A stretch of 41,455 nt of DNA from Candidatus Shapirobacteria bacterium (GTDB taxonomy: Bacteria > Patescibacteriota > Microgenomatia > UBA12405): assembly GCA_018062705.1 (NCBI GenBank), contig JAGORQ010000007.1, positions 1 to 41,455 of the forward strand. The letters are read 5' to 3'. Positions 8,569-16,189 of this stretch are shown piece after piece (position 1 is the first letter of the stretch; every line of letters starts with the position of its first letter). The notes below the pieces were generated by a model, which saw nothing but the letters and a program-made list of their open reading frames with translations, was not told where the DNA came from and searched no databases. The position numbers and the translations under genes are program-made.

Positions 8569-9696
8569 TTATCTATAAAATTTTTCTAGGTGAAGATAGA
8601 GTGTCATATGGCCGTCGGCATGGAATAGCTTGACGTGATTTCCGGTCCCCATTTTCTTTCCGGGATATTTGTCTTTAAAAAAATAGGCGATGCCGTCATC
8701 GACGGCGTAAACAGTATTGGTGTCTGAGTACATGTCGATGCCGTGATGAAAATGATCGCTGTACATATAGGAGTAGGCAGTGCGTCCACGTCCCTGAGTA
8801 ATCGTGTAATTTTTCATCGGCCATTGGTGACTGGCTAAAAAGTTCAGACTGTCGATGTCATTGGTGTATTCGAAGTTGGCGACTTTTTCTTTGGTTAGAT
8901 TGTAGAGTCCAAAGTGGAGATGGGCTCCAAAAGAAAATCCTGTATTCCCCATAATTCCAATAGCTTCGCCTTTTTTGACCACTTTGGTGCCGTCAAAAAC
9001 TGCAGTTTGGAGTGATTCTAGTTCGGCTTGAGCCTCGGCCTTGAGTTTTTGATAGCGGACTTCGTCGTTTTTGGTGACCTGTAAAAGGTTGGTTTTGTCT
9101 GTTCGTTGTTTGGCTAAGCTGGCTTGCTGGTCGGAAAGTTTTTTCTGGAGAGTTTCTAATTCGGTTTGCTTGTCTATTTTTTGGTTTTTCTGGATGTCGA
9201 AAGTAGTTCTAGCTGTTTCAAGATTTAGAAGGGTGGTTTGACTATTGCGCTGGATGGTGGCGATGTATTTGTATTGCTCCAAAAAACTATTAAAGCTAGA
9301 GGATAAAAAAATAGCTGGTATTGGTGAGAGTCTTTTTTGGAGTCGATAATTTAGGTTTATTTCTTTGATGTAATCGGCTGTTAATTGGTTTAAATTGACA
9401 TCAAGATTGCCAATTTTTATTGAAAGATCATTGATATCTGACTCGAGAGATTTGATACTTTGTTCTGACTGGTTAATTTTTAATAAAGTTAGTTCGACTT
9501 GGGAATTGAGTATTTTGATTTGATTGCTGAGAGTGTCTTTTGATTTAGCTAGTGTGGCAAGCTTTTGAGTATAGTCGTTGATTTGTTGGGTGATAGTGTC
9601 AACTGTACCAACTGAATCAACCGCGTTTACTGGAATGGATAGCTGGCTGAAAAACGAGACTAGTAGGCTTATCCAGAATAAGATATGAGAAAGCAT
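8569..9696 (-). CDS. Coiled-coil M23 murein hydrolase, apparently circularly permuted
   Basis: This 375-residue exported protein has a signal or anchor helix at 5-25 and a long coiled coil at about 30-230, as in EnvC/PcsB partners of FtsEX. The C-terminus holds all M23 (LytM) zinc and catalytic motifs but in swapped order: the normally terminal block KKGEAIGIMGNTG...HLHF (H259, H261) comes first, and the normally leading block HHGID (H317, D321) through LYLHL (H369) comes last, ending five residues before the stop. The gene overlaps ftsX by one base (TAATG), so it is almost certainly the FtsEX-controlled wall hydrolase of division. No frameshift is needed to read this arrangement. Confidence 0.85.
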   Translation of the reverse strand: MLSHILFWISLLVSFFSQLSIPVNAVDSVGTVDTITQQINDYTQKLATLAKSKDTLSNQIKILNSQVELTLLKINQSEQSIKSLESDINDLSIKIGNLDVNLNQLTADYIKEINLNYRLQKRLSPIPAIFLSSSFNSFLEQYKYIATIQRNSQTTLLNLETARTTFDIQKNQKIDKQTELETLQKKLSDQQASLAKQRTDKTNLLQVTKNDEVRYQKLKAEAQAELESLQTAVFDGTKVVKKGEAIGIMGNTGFSFGAHLHFGLYNLTKEKVANFEYTNDIDSLNFLASHQWPMKNYTITQGRGRTAYSYMYSDHFHHGIDMYSDTNTVYAVDDGIAYFFKDKYPGKKMGTGNHVKLFHADGHMTLYLHLEKFYR

Positions 9697-10568
9697 TAGT
9701 ACTTAATATAACGCTTAGCACCAAGCCATGAGGCAAGGTAGCCAAGTAGTGAACCGCTGATAATGGAGGTGGCAAGTAATATTAAATAAAAATTAATTGA
9801 GGTAGTTAAAAAAATGATCGGTTGAAAAAATTGATTCATTTGAGTGCGAAAATATAAGGCTAGACTGATACTAACTGCTGAACCAACAATTCCGCCGAAT
9901 AGTCCGTAAAACAAACCTTCGATTAAAAAAGGTTTTTTGACATAAAATTTTGAAGCACCAAGCAAACGGGATATGCGAATTTCCTCTTTGCGGTTAGTTA
10001 TTTTCATGCCAATTATTATCGAGATAACTATAAATGATATTAATGTGCCAAAACCAACAAGAATTACACCGGTTTTCCTAATTAGATTTGTCCAGTTGAT
10101 TAGGGATTGAATTATGTCTTTTTGGTAAATGATTTCATCGACTTGATCCTTTTTTGAAGTAAAGTTTTGAGCTATCTCTTCAAGAATTTTTGGATCTGAA
10201 ACAGAAACTTCGAAGGATGCCGGGAGCACACTACTGGTGACCATTTCGGTTAATAGTGGATTGCTTTTATTTTGTTCCTTGTAAATAGTTAAGGCTTTCT
10301 CTTTGGAAATAAATTTAATTTCTCGAATGTCGGGGTAGTTACTTAATTCTTTTTGGAGATTTTCGACGGTATTTCTATCAAGCCCATCTTTGAGAAAAAT
10401 TGTTACTTCTGGTTTGCTTTCAAAATATTTTAAAACCGATGACATGCCACTACTAAAAATGACGAATATGTTTAAGCCAAAAAAACTGACAGTCATAACA
10501 ATGATGGCGGTTAAACTTTGGATGGGTGAACGGCGGATATGATGCCAAGCAGATTTTAGAGGGGTCAT
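9696..10568 (-). CDS. ftsX: Cell division protein FtsX
   Basis: This is a 290-residue membrane protein with the FtsX layout: a cytoplasmic start, helix 1 at about 20-40, a large extracytoplasmic domain (about 45-165, with SKEKAL and LPASFEV motifs), then three helices, with the permease signature ITNRKEEIRISRLLGAS between helices 2 and 3. FtsX couples ATP hydrolysis by FtsE to activation of a periplasmic or extracellular wall hydrolase. Here that partner is the downstream coiled-coil M23 protein. It overlaps ftsE by four bases (ATGA). Strong assignment from both sequence and neighbours. Confidence 0.93.
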   Translation of the reverse strand: MTPLKSAWHHIRRSPIQSLTAIIVMTVSFFGLNIFVIFSSGMSSVLKYFESKPEVTIFLKDGLDRNTVENLQKELSNYPDIREIKFISKEKALTIYKEQNKSNPLLTEMVTSSVLPASFEVSVSDPKILEEIAQNFTSKKDQVDEIIYQKDIIQSLINWTNLIRKTGVILVGFGTLISFIVISIIIGMKITNRKEEIRISRLLGASKFYVKKPFLIEGLFYGLFGGIVGSAVSISLALYFRTQMNQFFQPIIFLTTSINFYLILLATSIISGSLLGYLASWLGAKRYIKY

Positions 10569-11293
10569 AATATTTTTTTCTTGGTTTTTAACTTTTTCTT
10601 TTTGTTGATTATTGGTGTAGAGGTAGGGGTTGACTGACTGTCAATTATTTGGCCATTATCAATAGAAATTACTCTTTTACTCAGAGATTGAACTATGTCT
10701 AAATTGTGGGTTGTCATAATAATAGTAGTCCCAGATTGTTCATTAATGTCTTTAAATAGTTTGATCAAGTTCCAGGAATTTTGATTGTCTAAGTTACCGG
10801 TTGGTTCGTCGGCGAGAATTATTTTTGGTTCGACAGCTAAGGCACGAGCTAGAGCTGCGCGTTGGAGCTCACCGCCAGATAATTGTGAGGGAAACTGATG
10901 CCGACGGGTCTGAAGACCGACTTGGTTAATTACTTGGTCTATTTTGGCGGATATATTTTGGGAAGGATAACCGACGATATCAAGAGCAATCGAGATATTT
11001 TCCTCAATGTTTTTGTCGGGAATTAATTGATAGTCTTGAAAAACAACTCCAATTTGACGGCGAAGAATATCGATTTGAGGCTTGGTGGCAGTATTAATGT
11101 GGCAATCGTTGATGATAATGTCACCTGAGGTAGGTTTGATTTGGTGTAATAGTAATTTTATAACAGTAGATTTGCCGGCACCAGATGGTCCAACAATGAA
11201 AACAAATTCACCTGGCTCAATAGTTAGACTGCTGTCGCGGAGAGCAGTGACAACACCGTAGGATTTAGTGACGTGATCAAAAATTATTTTCAT
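10565..11293 (-). CDS. ftsE: Cell division ATP-binding protein FtsE
   Basis: This is a 242-residue ABC ATPase: Walker A GPSGAGKS at 35-42, Q-loop near FQDYQL, signature LSGGELQR at 138-145 and Walker B ILADEPTGNLD at 159-169, then the H-loop in TTHN. It forms the FtsEX complex with the next gene. The last 25 residues are a lysine-rich, low-complexity extension (KKKKLKTKKK) not usual in FtsE. The start codon is preceded by a palindromic repeat whose edge supplies GAGGGATTT, a possible ribosome-binding site six bases from the ATG. prfB and ftsEX are neighbours in many Gram-positive genomes, and that order is kept here with two genes between. Confidence 0.93.
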   Translation of the reverse strand: MKIIFDHVTKSYGVVTALRDSSLTIEPGEFVFIVGPSGAGKSTVIKLLLHQIKPTSGDIIINDCHINTATKPQIDILRRQIGVVFQDYQLIPDKNIEENISIALDIVGYPSQNISAKIDQVINQVGLQTRRHQFPSQLSGGELQRAALARALAVEPKIILADEPTGNLDNQNSWNLIKLFKDINEQSGTTIIMTTHNLDIVQSLSKRVISIDNGQIIDSQSTPTSTPIINKKKKLKTKKKIL

Positions 11294-11296
11294 TTT

Positions 11297-11350
11297 AAAT
11301 CCCTCTGTCCCGAAAGCTTTCGGGACTTCTCCCTTTGAGGAAAGGGAGAA
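11297..11350. repeat. Double-hairpin palindromic repeat A1 before ftsE
   Basis: A 20-base perfect palindrome at 11307-11326 (arms GTCCCGAAAG/CTTTCGGGAC) abuts a second hairpin at 11327-11350 (arms TTCTCCCTTT/AAAGGGAGAA, loop GAGG). The same design recurs at 15345, 25926 and 38706 and, in relaxed form, at 26321 and 36987. It lies between co-oriented genes in the envelope operon and would fold in the transcript. Confidence 0.85.
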
Positions 11351-11360
11351 ATAACCTTAA

Positions 11361-11840
11361 TTATTCTAAAATTTTAATTGAGCCAACGTCCATAAGCCAA
11401 GAGGCTTTGTTGGAACGGTTGGTTTCACCCTTAACTTCAACTTTTTTGCCAACAAATAAATCAAGGTCGACGGCAGATGAAGTAAGTGCGGCTCGCTGAG
11501 AAGCGCCTCCCGGACGATTTAATGTGTGAGTACCCTCACCATTGACTCCACCTTTGTCGATGGTGCCAGAGGCGGTATCAGTAAAATTTTTGCTGGTATT
11601 GCCGTATAGTTTACCGGTTTTTAGCTGTTGTGAATCGCTGATATTATCGGTAGACACAGCTACTTGTGTGCTTGAATCAACTGTCGGGCTGTTGTTGGAT
11701 GTAGTAACTGCTGAAGGATTTAGGCGGGAGAGCCAAAAACCTAAACCAAGCCCTAAAAAAACAATAATGATGATCAGGCTGAGCGAGAGCTTTGAGTTTG
11801 AAGATATTTTTACAGGTGCGGATAAATTGGGGATGTCCAT
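11361..11840 (-). CDS. Membrane-anchored protein with small C-terminal beta domain
   Basis: This 159-residue protein has a cytoplasmic start, one membrane helix at about 19-40 and a Ser/Thr-rich outer linker. The C-terminal part (about 118-159) reads DLFVGKKVEVKGETNRSNKASWLMDVGSIKILE-like and resembles an OB-fold of the bacterial DUF5666/OB type. It lies between an LCP protein and ftsE. Function unknown; the location suggests an envelope role. A TATACT at 11867-11872 lies 26 bases before its ATG and may be a promoter. Confidence 0.6.
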   Translation of the reverse strand: MDIPNLSAPVKISSNSKLSLSLIIIIVFLGLGLGFWLSRLNPSAVTTSNNSPTVDSSTQVAVSTDNISDSQQLKTGKLYGNTSKNFTDTASGTIDKGGVNGEGTHTLNRPGGASQRAALTSSAVDLDLFVGKKVEVKGETNRSNKASWLMDVGSIKILE

Positions 11841-11919
11841 ATAGATAGATAATGGCTAATGAAAAAGTATAGCAGAAATACGAGAACCGTAAAACGTAAT
11901 ACGTTAACCGAATTAATTA

Positions 11920-12903
11920 TTAGTTTATTTTACTCAATATAAAATCACTTAATTTTGAATAATCATTGTTGATGGGGAGGAAGACCCATTGAGGGTTGAT
12001 GAAATTGTTTGGATGATACAGTAGATGGGTGATGTCGTATTTTTCAATTTTTAGTCTTGATATGTGCTTCCGATTGTTTTTTAAAATTGAAACTAGGTCG
12101 CTGTCGGTAAAATTGGTTTCAAGATGAAATTGCCAAAAATTGTAAAGCTTAACAACTCGGGAATAGTTTAGGAGAACTGATGGTTGTTTTAGCTTGTCAA
12201 TTAGGGCATCGATAAGAAGTGCTTGACGTTGAATTCGGCCCAAATCTGTACCGCCAGCTATGGTAGTTTCAGCACTCTTGCGAGACCGAACAAATTCAGT
12301 GATATTTTTAGAATCTAAATGAATTAGACCTGCAGGGAAGGAGATGGTTTTGTAAATCGGAGTTTTGGGGTTGGGATTTTTGATATATTCGGGGTTGGGA
12401 TATTTTTCATCTACAAAACCGTGAGTCAAATTAACATCAACTCCATCAATTATGTTGGCTAATTCAATTAGGTTGTCAGTAGTGATGATTATGGTTCGAT
12501 CTATAGGTTGGTCTAGTAGTTTTTGAAAACTAGCGGAAATGTAATCAAAGCGGTTTGGGGTAGTTTTTGATTGGGGATACGTTTGATTAATTTTCGATTT
12601 AAGATCGTAGCTCCACAAATCTCGGGGAAGGGGGAAGAGTTTTACAAACGTTTCTGATTGGTCAAAATGTCCAAAAATTATGGTGTCGGTAGTTTCGGTT
12701 TTTTCGAGTGAATCGTTGCGCCGGTCTAGTCCCAGTATTATAAAATTAAAATTTGGTGGTAAATTTGAACTTGAACCTTCGACTAATTTTGTAAAATAAT
12801 TGATATTTCGTCCAAAGTCACGACGAATTTTATTATTAAGATAATAATAAAAACCGGCAAAAGAGATTAAAACTAAAGAAAGTAAAATAAATATTTTTTT
12901 CAC
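11920..12903 (-). CDS. LytR-CpsA-Psr (LCP) family protein
   Basis: This 327-residue protein has an N-terminal membrane helix (residues 4-22) and an LCP domain outside. Motifs are in family order: ILGLDRR near 57-63, TDTIIFGHFD, the arginine-containing LFPLPRDLW, and TDLGRIQRQ near residue 225. LCP enzymes transfer lipid-linked glycans onto peptidoglycan or other acceptors, which pairs logically with the glycan operon at the window start. The start is GTG at 12903, five bases after the prfB stop, so it is co-translated with prfB. Confidence 0.88.
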   Translation of the reverse strand: MKKIFILLSLVLISFAGFYYYLNNKIRRDFGRNINYFTKLVEGSSSNLPPNFNFIILGLDRRNDSLEKTETTDTIIFGHFDQSETFVKLFPLPRDLWSYDLKSKINQTYPQSKTTPNRFDYISASFQKLLDQPIDRTIIITTDNLIELANIIDGVDVNLTHGFVDEKYPNPEYIKNPNPKTPIYKTISFPAGLIHLDSKNITEFVRSRKSAETTIAGGTDLGRIQRQALLIDALIDKLKQPSVLLNYSRVVKLYNFWQFHLETNFTDSDLVSILKNNRKHISRLKIEKYDITHLLYHPNNFINPQWVFLPINNDYSKLSDFILSKIN

Positions 12904-12908
12904 TGAGA

Positions 12909-13979
12909 CTAAAGTTTTAATTCGGCTTTAATAAATTCATCAAGGTCGCCGTCTAATACACTAGTTGTGTCTGATGTTTCGAAACGAGTGCGAAGATCTT
13001 TGACCATTTTGTAGGGATGGAGAACGTAGGAGCGAATTTGATGACCCCAGCCGGCTATAATATTTTCACCTTTGATATCTTTGTGTTCTTGGCTTTGGCG
13101 TTCTTGTTCGATGGCCCAAAGTTTTGATTGGAGCATCAGGAGTGCCACTGCCCGATTTTGGTCTTGGGCTCGCTGGCTTTGGCAAGAAACACTAATGCCA
13201 GTTGGTTTGTGGGTTAGACGGACAGCGGTACTTACTTTGTTGACGTTTTGACCGCCGTGACCGCCAGCCCGGTAGGCTGAAAATTCAATTTCTTCTGGTT
13301 TTATGGTTATTTCATCATTATTGTCAATAATTGGAGTGACTTCAACTTTGGCAAATGATGTTTGTCGGAGCTGGTCGGCATTGAAGGGAGACAGACGAAC
13401 TAGGCGGTGAACTCCCCCCTCTCTTCTGAGATAGCCATAGGCAAATGGTGCAGTAACTTTAATATCAACTGACTTGATTCCGGCTTCATCACCAGGATTG
13501 AAATCAAGTACTTCGAATTTCCAGCCCTTTTTTTCAAAATAGCGGAGATACATTCGCTGAAGAATAGCTGCCCAATCCATTGCCTCGGTGCCGCCTTGGC
13601 CGGAGTGAATAGAAAATAAAACATTATTTTTGTCGTATTTGCCAGATAGATATGTTTGTAGTTCTAACTCAGAAACAGTCTTCTCGATGGAAATTAACTG
13701 TTGGTTTAGATCTTGAGCTAATGATTCGTCTGGATCTGTTTCAAGTAAATTGGCAATTTCTAAAAGTGATTTAAGGTCGAGAGTTAGATCTGAGAGTGAA
13801 TTAACAGTTTTTTCGGTATCTGATAGTTCTTGCATTATTTCGGCAGCTTTTTGGGGATTGTCCCAAAGGGACGGGTCGACTGAACTTTGTTTTAATTCAA
13901 CCAAACGCTCTTGTAGTTTAGAAAAACCTAATTTAGCTTTGAGGTTTTCGACTTTTTCAGTGAGAAGGCTGATTTCCAT
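12909..13979 (-). CDS. prfB: Peptide chain release factor 2
   Basis: This 356-residue class I release factor has the GGQ motif at 242-244 in [15 protein letters not shown] and the SPF tripeptide at 197-199, which reads UGA and UAA. RF2 presence with ordinary TGA stops in the neighbouring genes indicates the standard bacterial code. The N-terminus aligns in a single frame, so the programmed +1 frameshift found near codon 25 in many prfB genes is absent. It is followed after five bases by the LCP gene and preceded by a small membrane protein. Confidence 0.95.
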   Translation of the reverse strand: MEISLLTEKVENLKAKLGFSKLQERLVELKQSSVDPSLWDNPQKAAEIMQELSDTEKTVNSLSDLTLDLKSLLEIANLLETDPDESLAQDLNQQLISIEKTVSELELQTYLSGKYDKNNVLFSIHSGQGGTEAMDWAAILQRMYLRYFEKKGWKFEVLDFNPGDEAGIKSVDIKVTAPFAYGYLRREGGVHRLVRLSPFNADQLRQTSFAKVEVTPIIDNNDEITIKPEEIEFSAYRAGGHGGQNVNKVSTAVRLTHKPTGISVSCQSQRAQDQNRAVALLMLQSKLWAIEQERQSQEHKDIKGENIIAGWGHQIRSYVLHPYKMVKDLRTRFETSDTTSVLDGDLDEFIKAELKL

Positions 13980-13981
13980 AG

Positions 13982-14365
13982 TTATTTTTTGGATTCAAGG
14001 TCTTTCATGATATTGTCGTAAATACTTTTGACAATCACTTTTTTGACTTCAATGATTATTTTATTTGGTAATTCAGCAGAGATTCCGCCAAGTTTATTAA
14101 GATTGGCTTGTGCTTGGATTATAACAGGTGAAGATGGGAGATTTTGGAGGGCATCACGGCTTTTTTGAGGGAGTGACTGGTAGGCTTTTTGGGATAAATT
14201 GGTAACTTCTGTTCCTAAGACTGTGGGATCGCTTTGAGTTTTTGTTTTGTGGGGGGTGTTGCTGGCAAGGTAGACGACTAGAAAATATATTAAGACGCCA
14301 AAAATAATTAATCTAATAAGTGATTGAAAAGTAAATTGAGTGGATGATTTATTTTTGAGGGACAC
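13982..14365 (-). CDS. Small single-pass membrane protein, unknown
   Basis: This 127-residue protein has one membrane helix (about 15-33) and an outer segment of about 90 residues containing [18 protein letters not shown] and a lysine-rich C-terminus. I do not recognise a family. It sits two bases upstream of prfB in the envelope operon. Bifunctional role or enzyme motifs are not visible. Confidence 0.6.
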   Translation of the reverse strand: MSLKNKSSTQFTFQSLIRLIIFGVLIYFLVVYLASNTPHKTKTQSDPTVLGTEVTNLSQKAYQSLPQKSRDALQNLPSSPVIIQAQANLNKLGGISAELPNKIIIEVKKVIVKSIYDNIMKDLESKK

Positions 14366-14370
14366 GGTAA

Positions 14371-14742
14371 TTATTTGGCGTTAAGCCAACTAATTATTGG
14401 CTCATCACCACTGATACATTTTTGGCTTTGTGGGTCGAAGGCAACTGGGACACCGATGCCGTTTTTGGTGTCAATTTCGGGACATTTAGCAATAGTGGTT
14501 TCAAGCTGTTTTTGGTTGGCTTTGTTGTAATACACTTCTTTGTAGGCTATTTTGATTTTGGTCTCTAGTTTGTTGTCAGAAATATGTTGTTTTACTTTTT
14601 CGCAATGAGAACAACCCTCTCCCCAGAATAAAATTAAATTTGCCTCAGAGTCTGAAACGACAGGTGCTTTGTTGGCTTGATAAAATTTGAAGCCAATTAA
14701 AATAAGAATAACAAAGAAAATTAGGGGGATTAGTTTTTTCAT
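14371..14742 (-). CDS. Membrane-anchored thioredoxin-fold protein
   Basis: This 123-residue protein has an N-terminal helix (residues 4-19) and a small thioredoxin/glutaredoxin-like domain with CSHC at 44-47 following the beta strand NLILFWGEG. A GVPVAFD segment later provides the expected cis-proline position. The fold implies a disulfide oxidoreductase working on the outer membrane face. Two extra cysteines (in AKCPEID and SQKCISG) may form a second disulfide. Its ATG overlaps the cyclophilin stop as ATGA. Confidence 0.72.
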   Translation of the reverse strand: MKKLIPLIFFVILILIGFKFYQANKAPVVSDSEANLILFWGEGCSHCEKVKQHISDNKLETKIKIAYKEVYYNKANQKQLETTIAKCPEIDTKNGIGVPVAFDPQSQKCISGDEPIISWLNAK

Positions 14743-15323
14743 TTGGTGGTAGTGATAATTGAAATAATTTTGTCACCTTGGTTGATAGAGTTGAGTGATT
14801 CAAAACCGGAAATTACTTCGCCAAAATTTACATAATCACCGGTGAGATGGGAGCAACCGGTGTCATCGTAACAAATAAAAAACTGAGAATCATTGCTAAC
14901 TTCTTTTGTATCAGGGGTGCGAGCTAGTCCCAGACTTCCCTTTTTGAAGGGTAAATTGTTTAGTTCTGATTTAATCGTGCCGCCACCATTACCTGTACCC
15001 ATTGGATCGCCACCTTGAGCCATAAATCCAGGAATAACCCGATGAAAAGTTAACCCGTTGTAAAAACCTGAGTTAACTTTTTTGAGGAAATTTGCCACTG
15101 TGTTGGGGGTTTCTTTTTGGTAAAGCTTAATTACTATTTGACCGTCCTTGGTGTTGAGACCAACTAGGGGGTCGTTTTGAGTACTAGGTGTAATTGATAG
15201 CAGGTAACTTGTTGGGGTGATTTTTAGAGATGAATCGGGAAACTGAAGGTTGGTGGTGGTGCTAGTGGCGCCGCAGGCGGATAAAAGAAAAGCACTGGCA
15301 ATAATCGTTAATACTTTTTTCAT
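14739..15323 (-). CDS. Cyclophilin-type peptidyl-prolyl isomerase, lipoprotein
   Basis: This 194-residue protein starts with a lipoprotein signal peptide with lipobox LLSAC (Cys17), so the enzyme is anchored outside the membrane. Residues about 50-190 are a compact cyclophilin domain with the active-site run FHRVIPGFMAQGGD at 93-106 and a following GTG. It should speed proline isomerisation in exported proteins. With the thioredoxin-like protein just downstream it makes a small extracytoplasmic folding pair. A palindromic repeat fills its 5' side. Confidence 0.92.
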   Translation of the reverse strand: MKKVLTIIASAFLLSACGATSTTTNLQFPDSSLKITPTSYLLSITPSTQNDPLVGLNTKDGQIVIKLYQKETPNTVANFLKKVNSGFYNGLTFHRVIPGFMAQGGDPMGTGNGGGTIKSELNNLPFKKGSLGLARTPDTKEVSNDSQFFICYDDTGCSHLTGDYVNFGEVISGFESLNSINQGDKIISIITTTK

Positions 15324-15344
15324 AATTTATTTTAACAGAGTCAA

Positions 15345-15395
15345 ATCCCTCAGGCGTCGACTTTGTCGAAGCCACCTCCCTTTGACAAGGGAGGT
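15345..15395. repeat. Double-hairpin palindromic repeat A2
   Basis: An imperfect hairpin GGCGTCGAC...GTCGAAGCC at 15353-15373 is followed by a perfect hairpin at 15374-15395 (arms ACCTCCCTT/AAGGGAGGT, loop TGAC). It has the same layout and orientation as the repeats before ftsE and uvrA. It fills most of the gap between the C39-like peptidase and the cyclophilin gene. Confidence 0.8.
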
Positions 15396-15402
15396 AGGGC
15401 AT

Positions 15403-16152
15403 TCAGTTTTGTGTAAGTATAAGTATCCTTTTTTCTCCTAGATCAATATCTTCTTTTTTGTTTGATGTGGGGAAATCGTGAATGGAGGACATTAGTAAAG
15501 AATAGCTATATTTGAAATAGGCGCCAAATTGGGTACCAACGTCATGAACTATAAATTGCTGGCGATTGTCATCGTAGCCGAGAATGACTAAGTTGTGGTA
15601 CCACGGTCCGCCACTTTTGAATCGTTTGTTTTCTTGATATAAGGTTTTGCCGTTGGCCGGGACTATAACTGGAATATCTTGGGATAAATACTGCCTAATG
15701 TCTTCGATAGTTGGGTTGTCAATTATTTTTGTTTGATAGTTGAGAAACTGGGTTGATAGTTGGGACATTTGAGTTAAATTTATATCATGTGACCAATTAT
15801 TTTGGGCTTCATAGCTGAATAGTTGCTGATAGCGAGTCAAAAGATCTGAAGTTGTTGGGGTTATTTTTTGATAATAATAATCGAGAGTTATTATGGCGGC
15901 TTCTTCACAGGCATCTTGCCAGGGCTGGTCCCAATTTTTCTCTGGAGCCTGAGGGATAAAGGGTGTTTCAATCAGATGCTTGTTGGGGAGACCAGATTCA
16001 AGAATCTTTGAAGGTCCGCCAGCTGGTGGATAGACAATCGTGTCTTGGAGGGCTTCAAACTGACGGTTGATAGGACTTTTATATTTTGAAAATGACAGGA
16101 CAAATAGGACAAATAAGACGAATACCAATAATATATATAATAGTTTTTTCAT
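15403..16152 (-). CDS. C39-like peptidase domain protein
   Basis: This 249-residue protein has an N-terminal membrane helix at 4-20 and an outer papain-like domain of the Peptidase_C39_2 type: PFIPQAP with Q68, DACEEAA with Cys82 as nucleophile, PWYHNLVILGYDD with His186, and HDVGT with Asp204. The family cleaves or remodels peptides outside the cell, sometimes at cell-wall cross-links. It is the first gene of the envelope/division operon. Its ATG lies six bases after a TAAAAT box in a 37-base gap shared with typA, so its mRNA is probably leaderless. The helix DNA contains short TTTGTCC-type reiterations encoding LFVLFVL. Confidence 0.82.
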   Translation of the reverse strand: MKKLLYILLVFVLFVLFVLSFSKYKSPINRQFEALQDTIVYPPAGGPSKILESGLPNKHLIETPFIPQAPEKNWDQPWQDACEEAAIITLDYYYQKITPTTSDLLTRYQQLFSYEAQNNWSHDINLTQMSQLSTQFLNYQTKIIDNPTIEDIRQYLSQDIPVIVPANGKTLYQENKRFKSGGPWYHNLVILGYDDNRQQFIVHDVGTQFGAYFKYSYSLLMSSIHDFPTSNKKEDIDLGEKRILILTQN

Positions 16153-16158
16153 TAGAGT

Positions 16159-16183
16159 ATTTTAGCCTATTTTGTGGTAAAAT
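16159..16183. promoter_or_regulatory. Divergent -10 boxes of the peptidase operon and typA
   Basis: TAAAAT on plus at 16178-16183 ends six bases before the typA ATG. TAAAAT on minus at 16159-16164 ends six bases before the C39-like peptidase ATG. The -35 regions are poor matches. The spacing predicts transcription starting at or next to both start codons. Confidence 0.5.
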
Positions 16184-16189
16184 GGACGA

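Noticed and set aside
12909-13979. UGA recoding as in Gracilibacteria
   Set aside because: RF2 is present, TGA ends several genes at correct places, and tryptophan positions use TGG.
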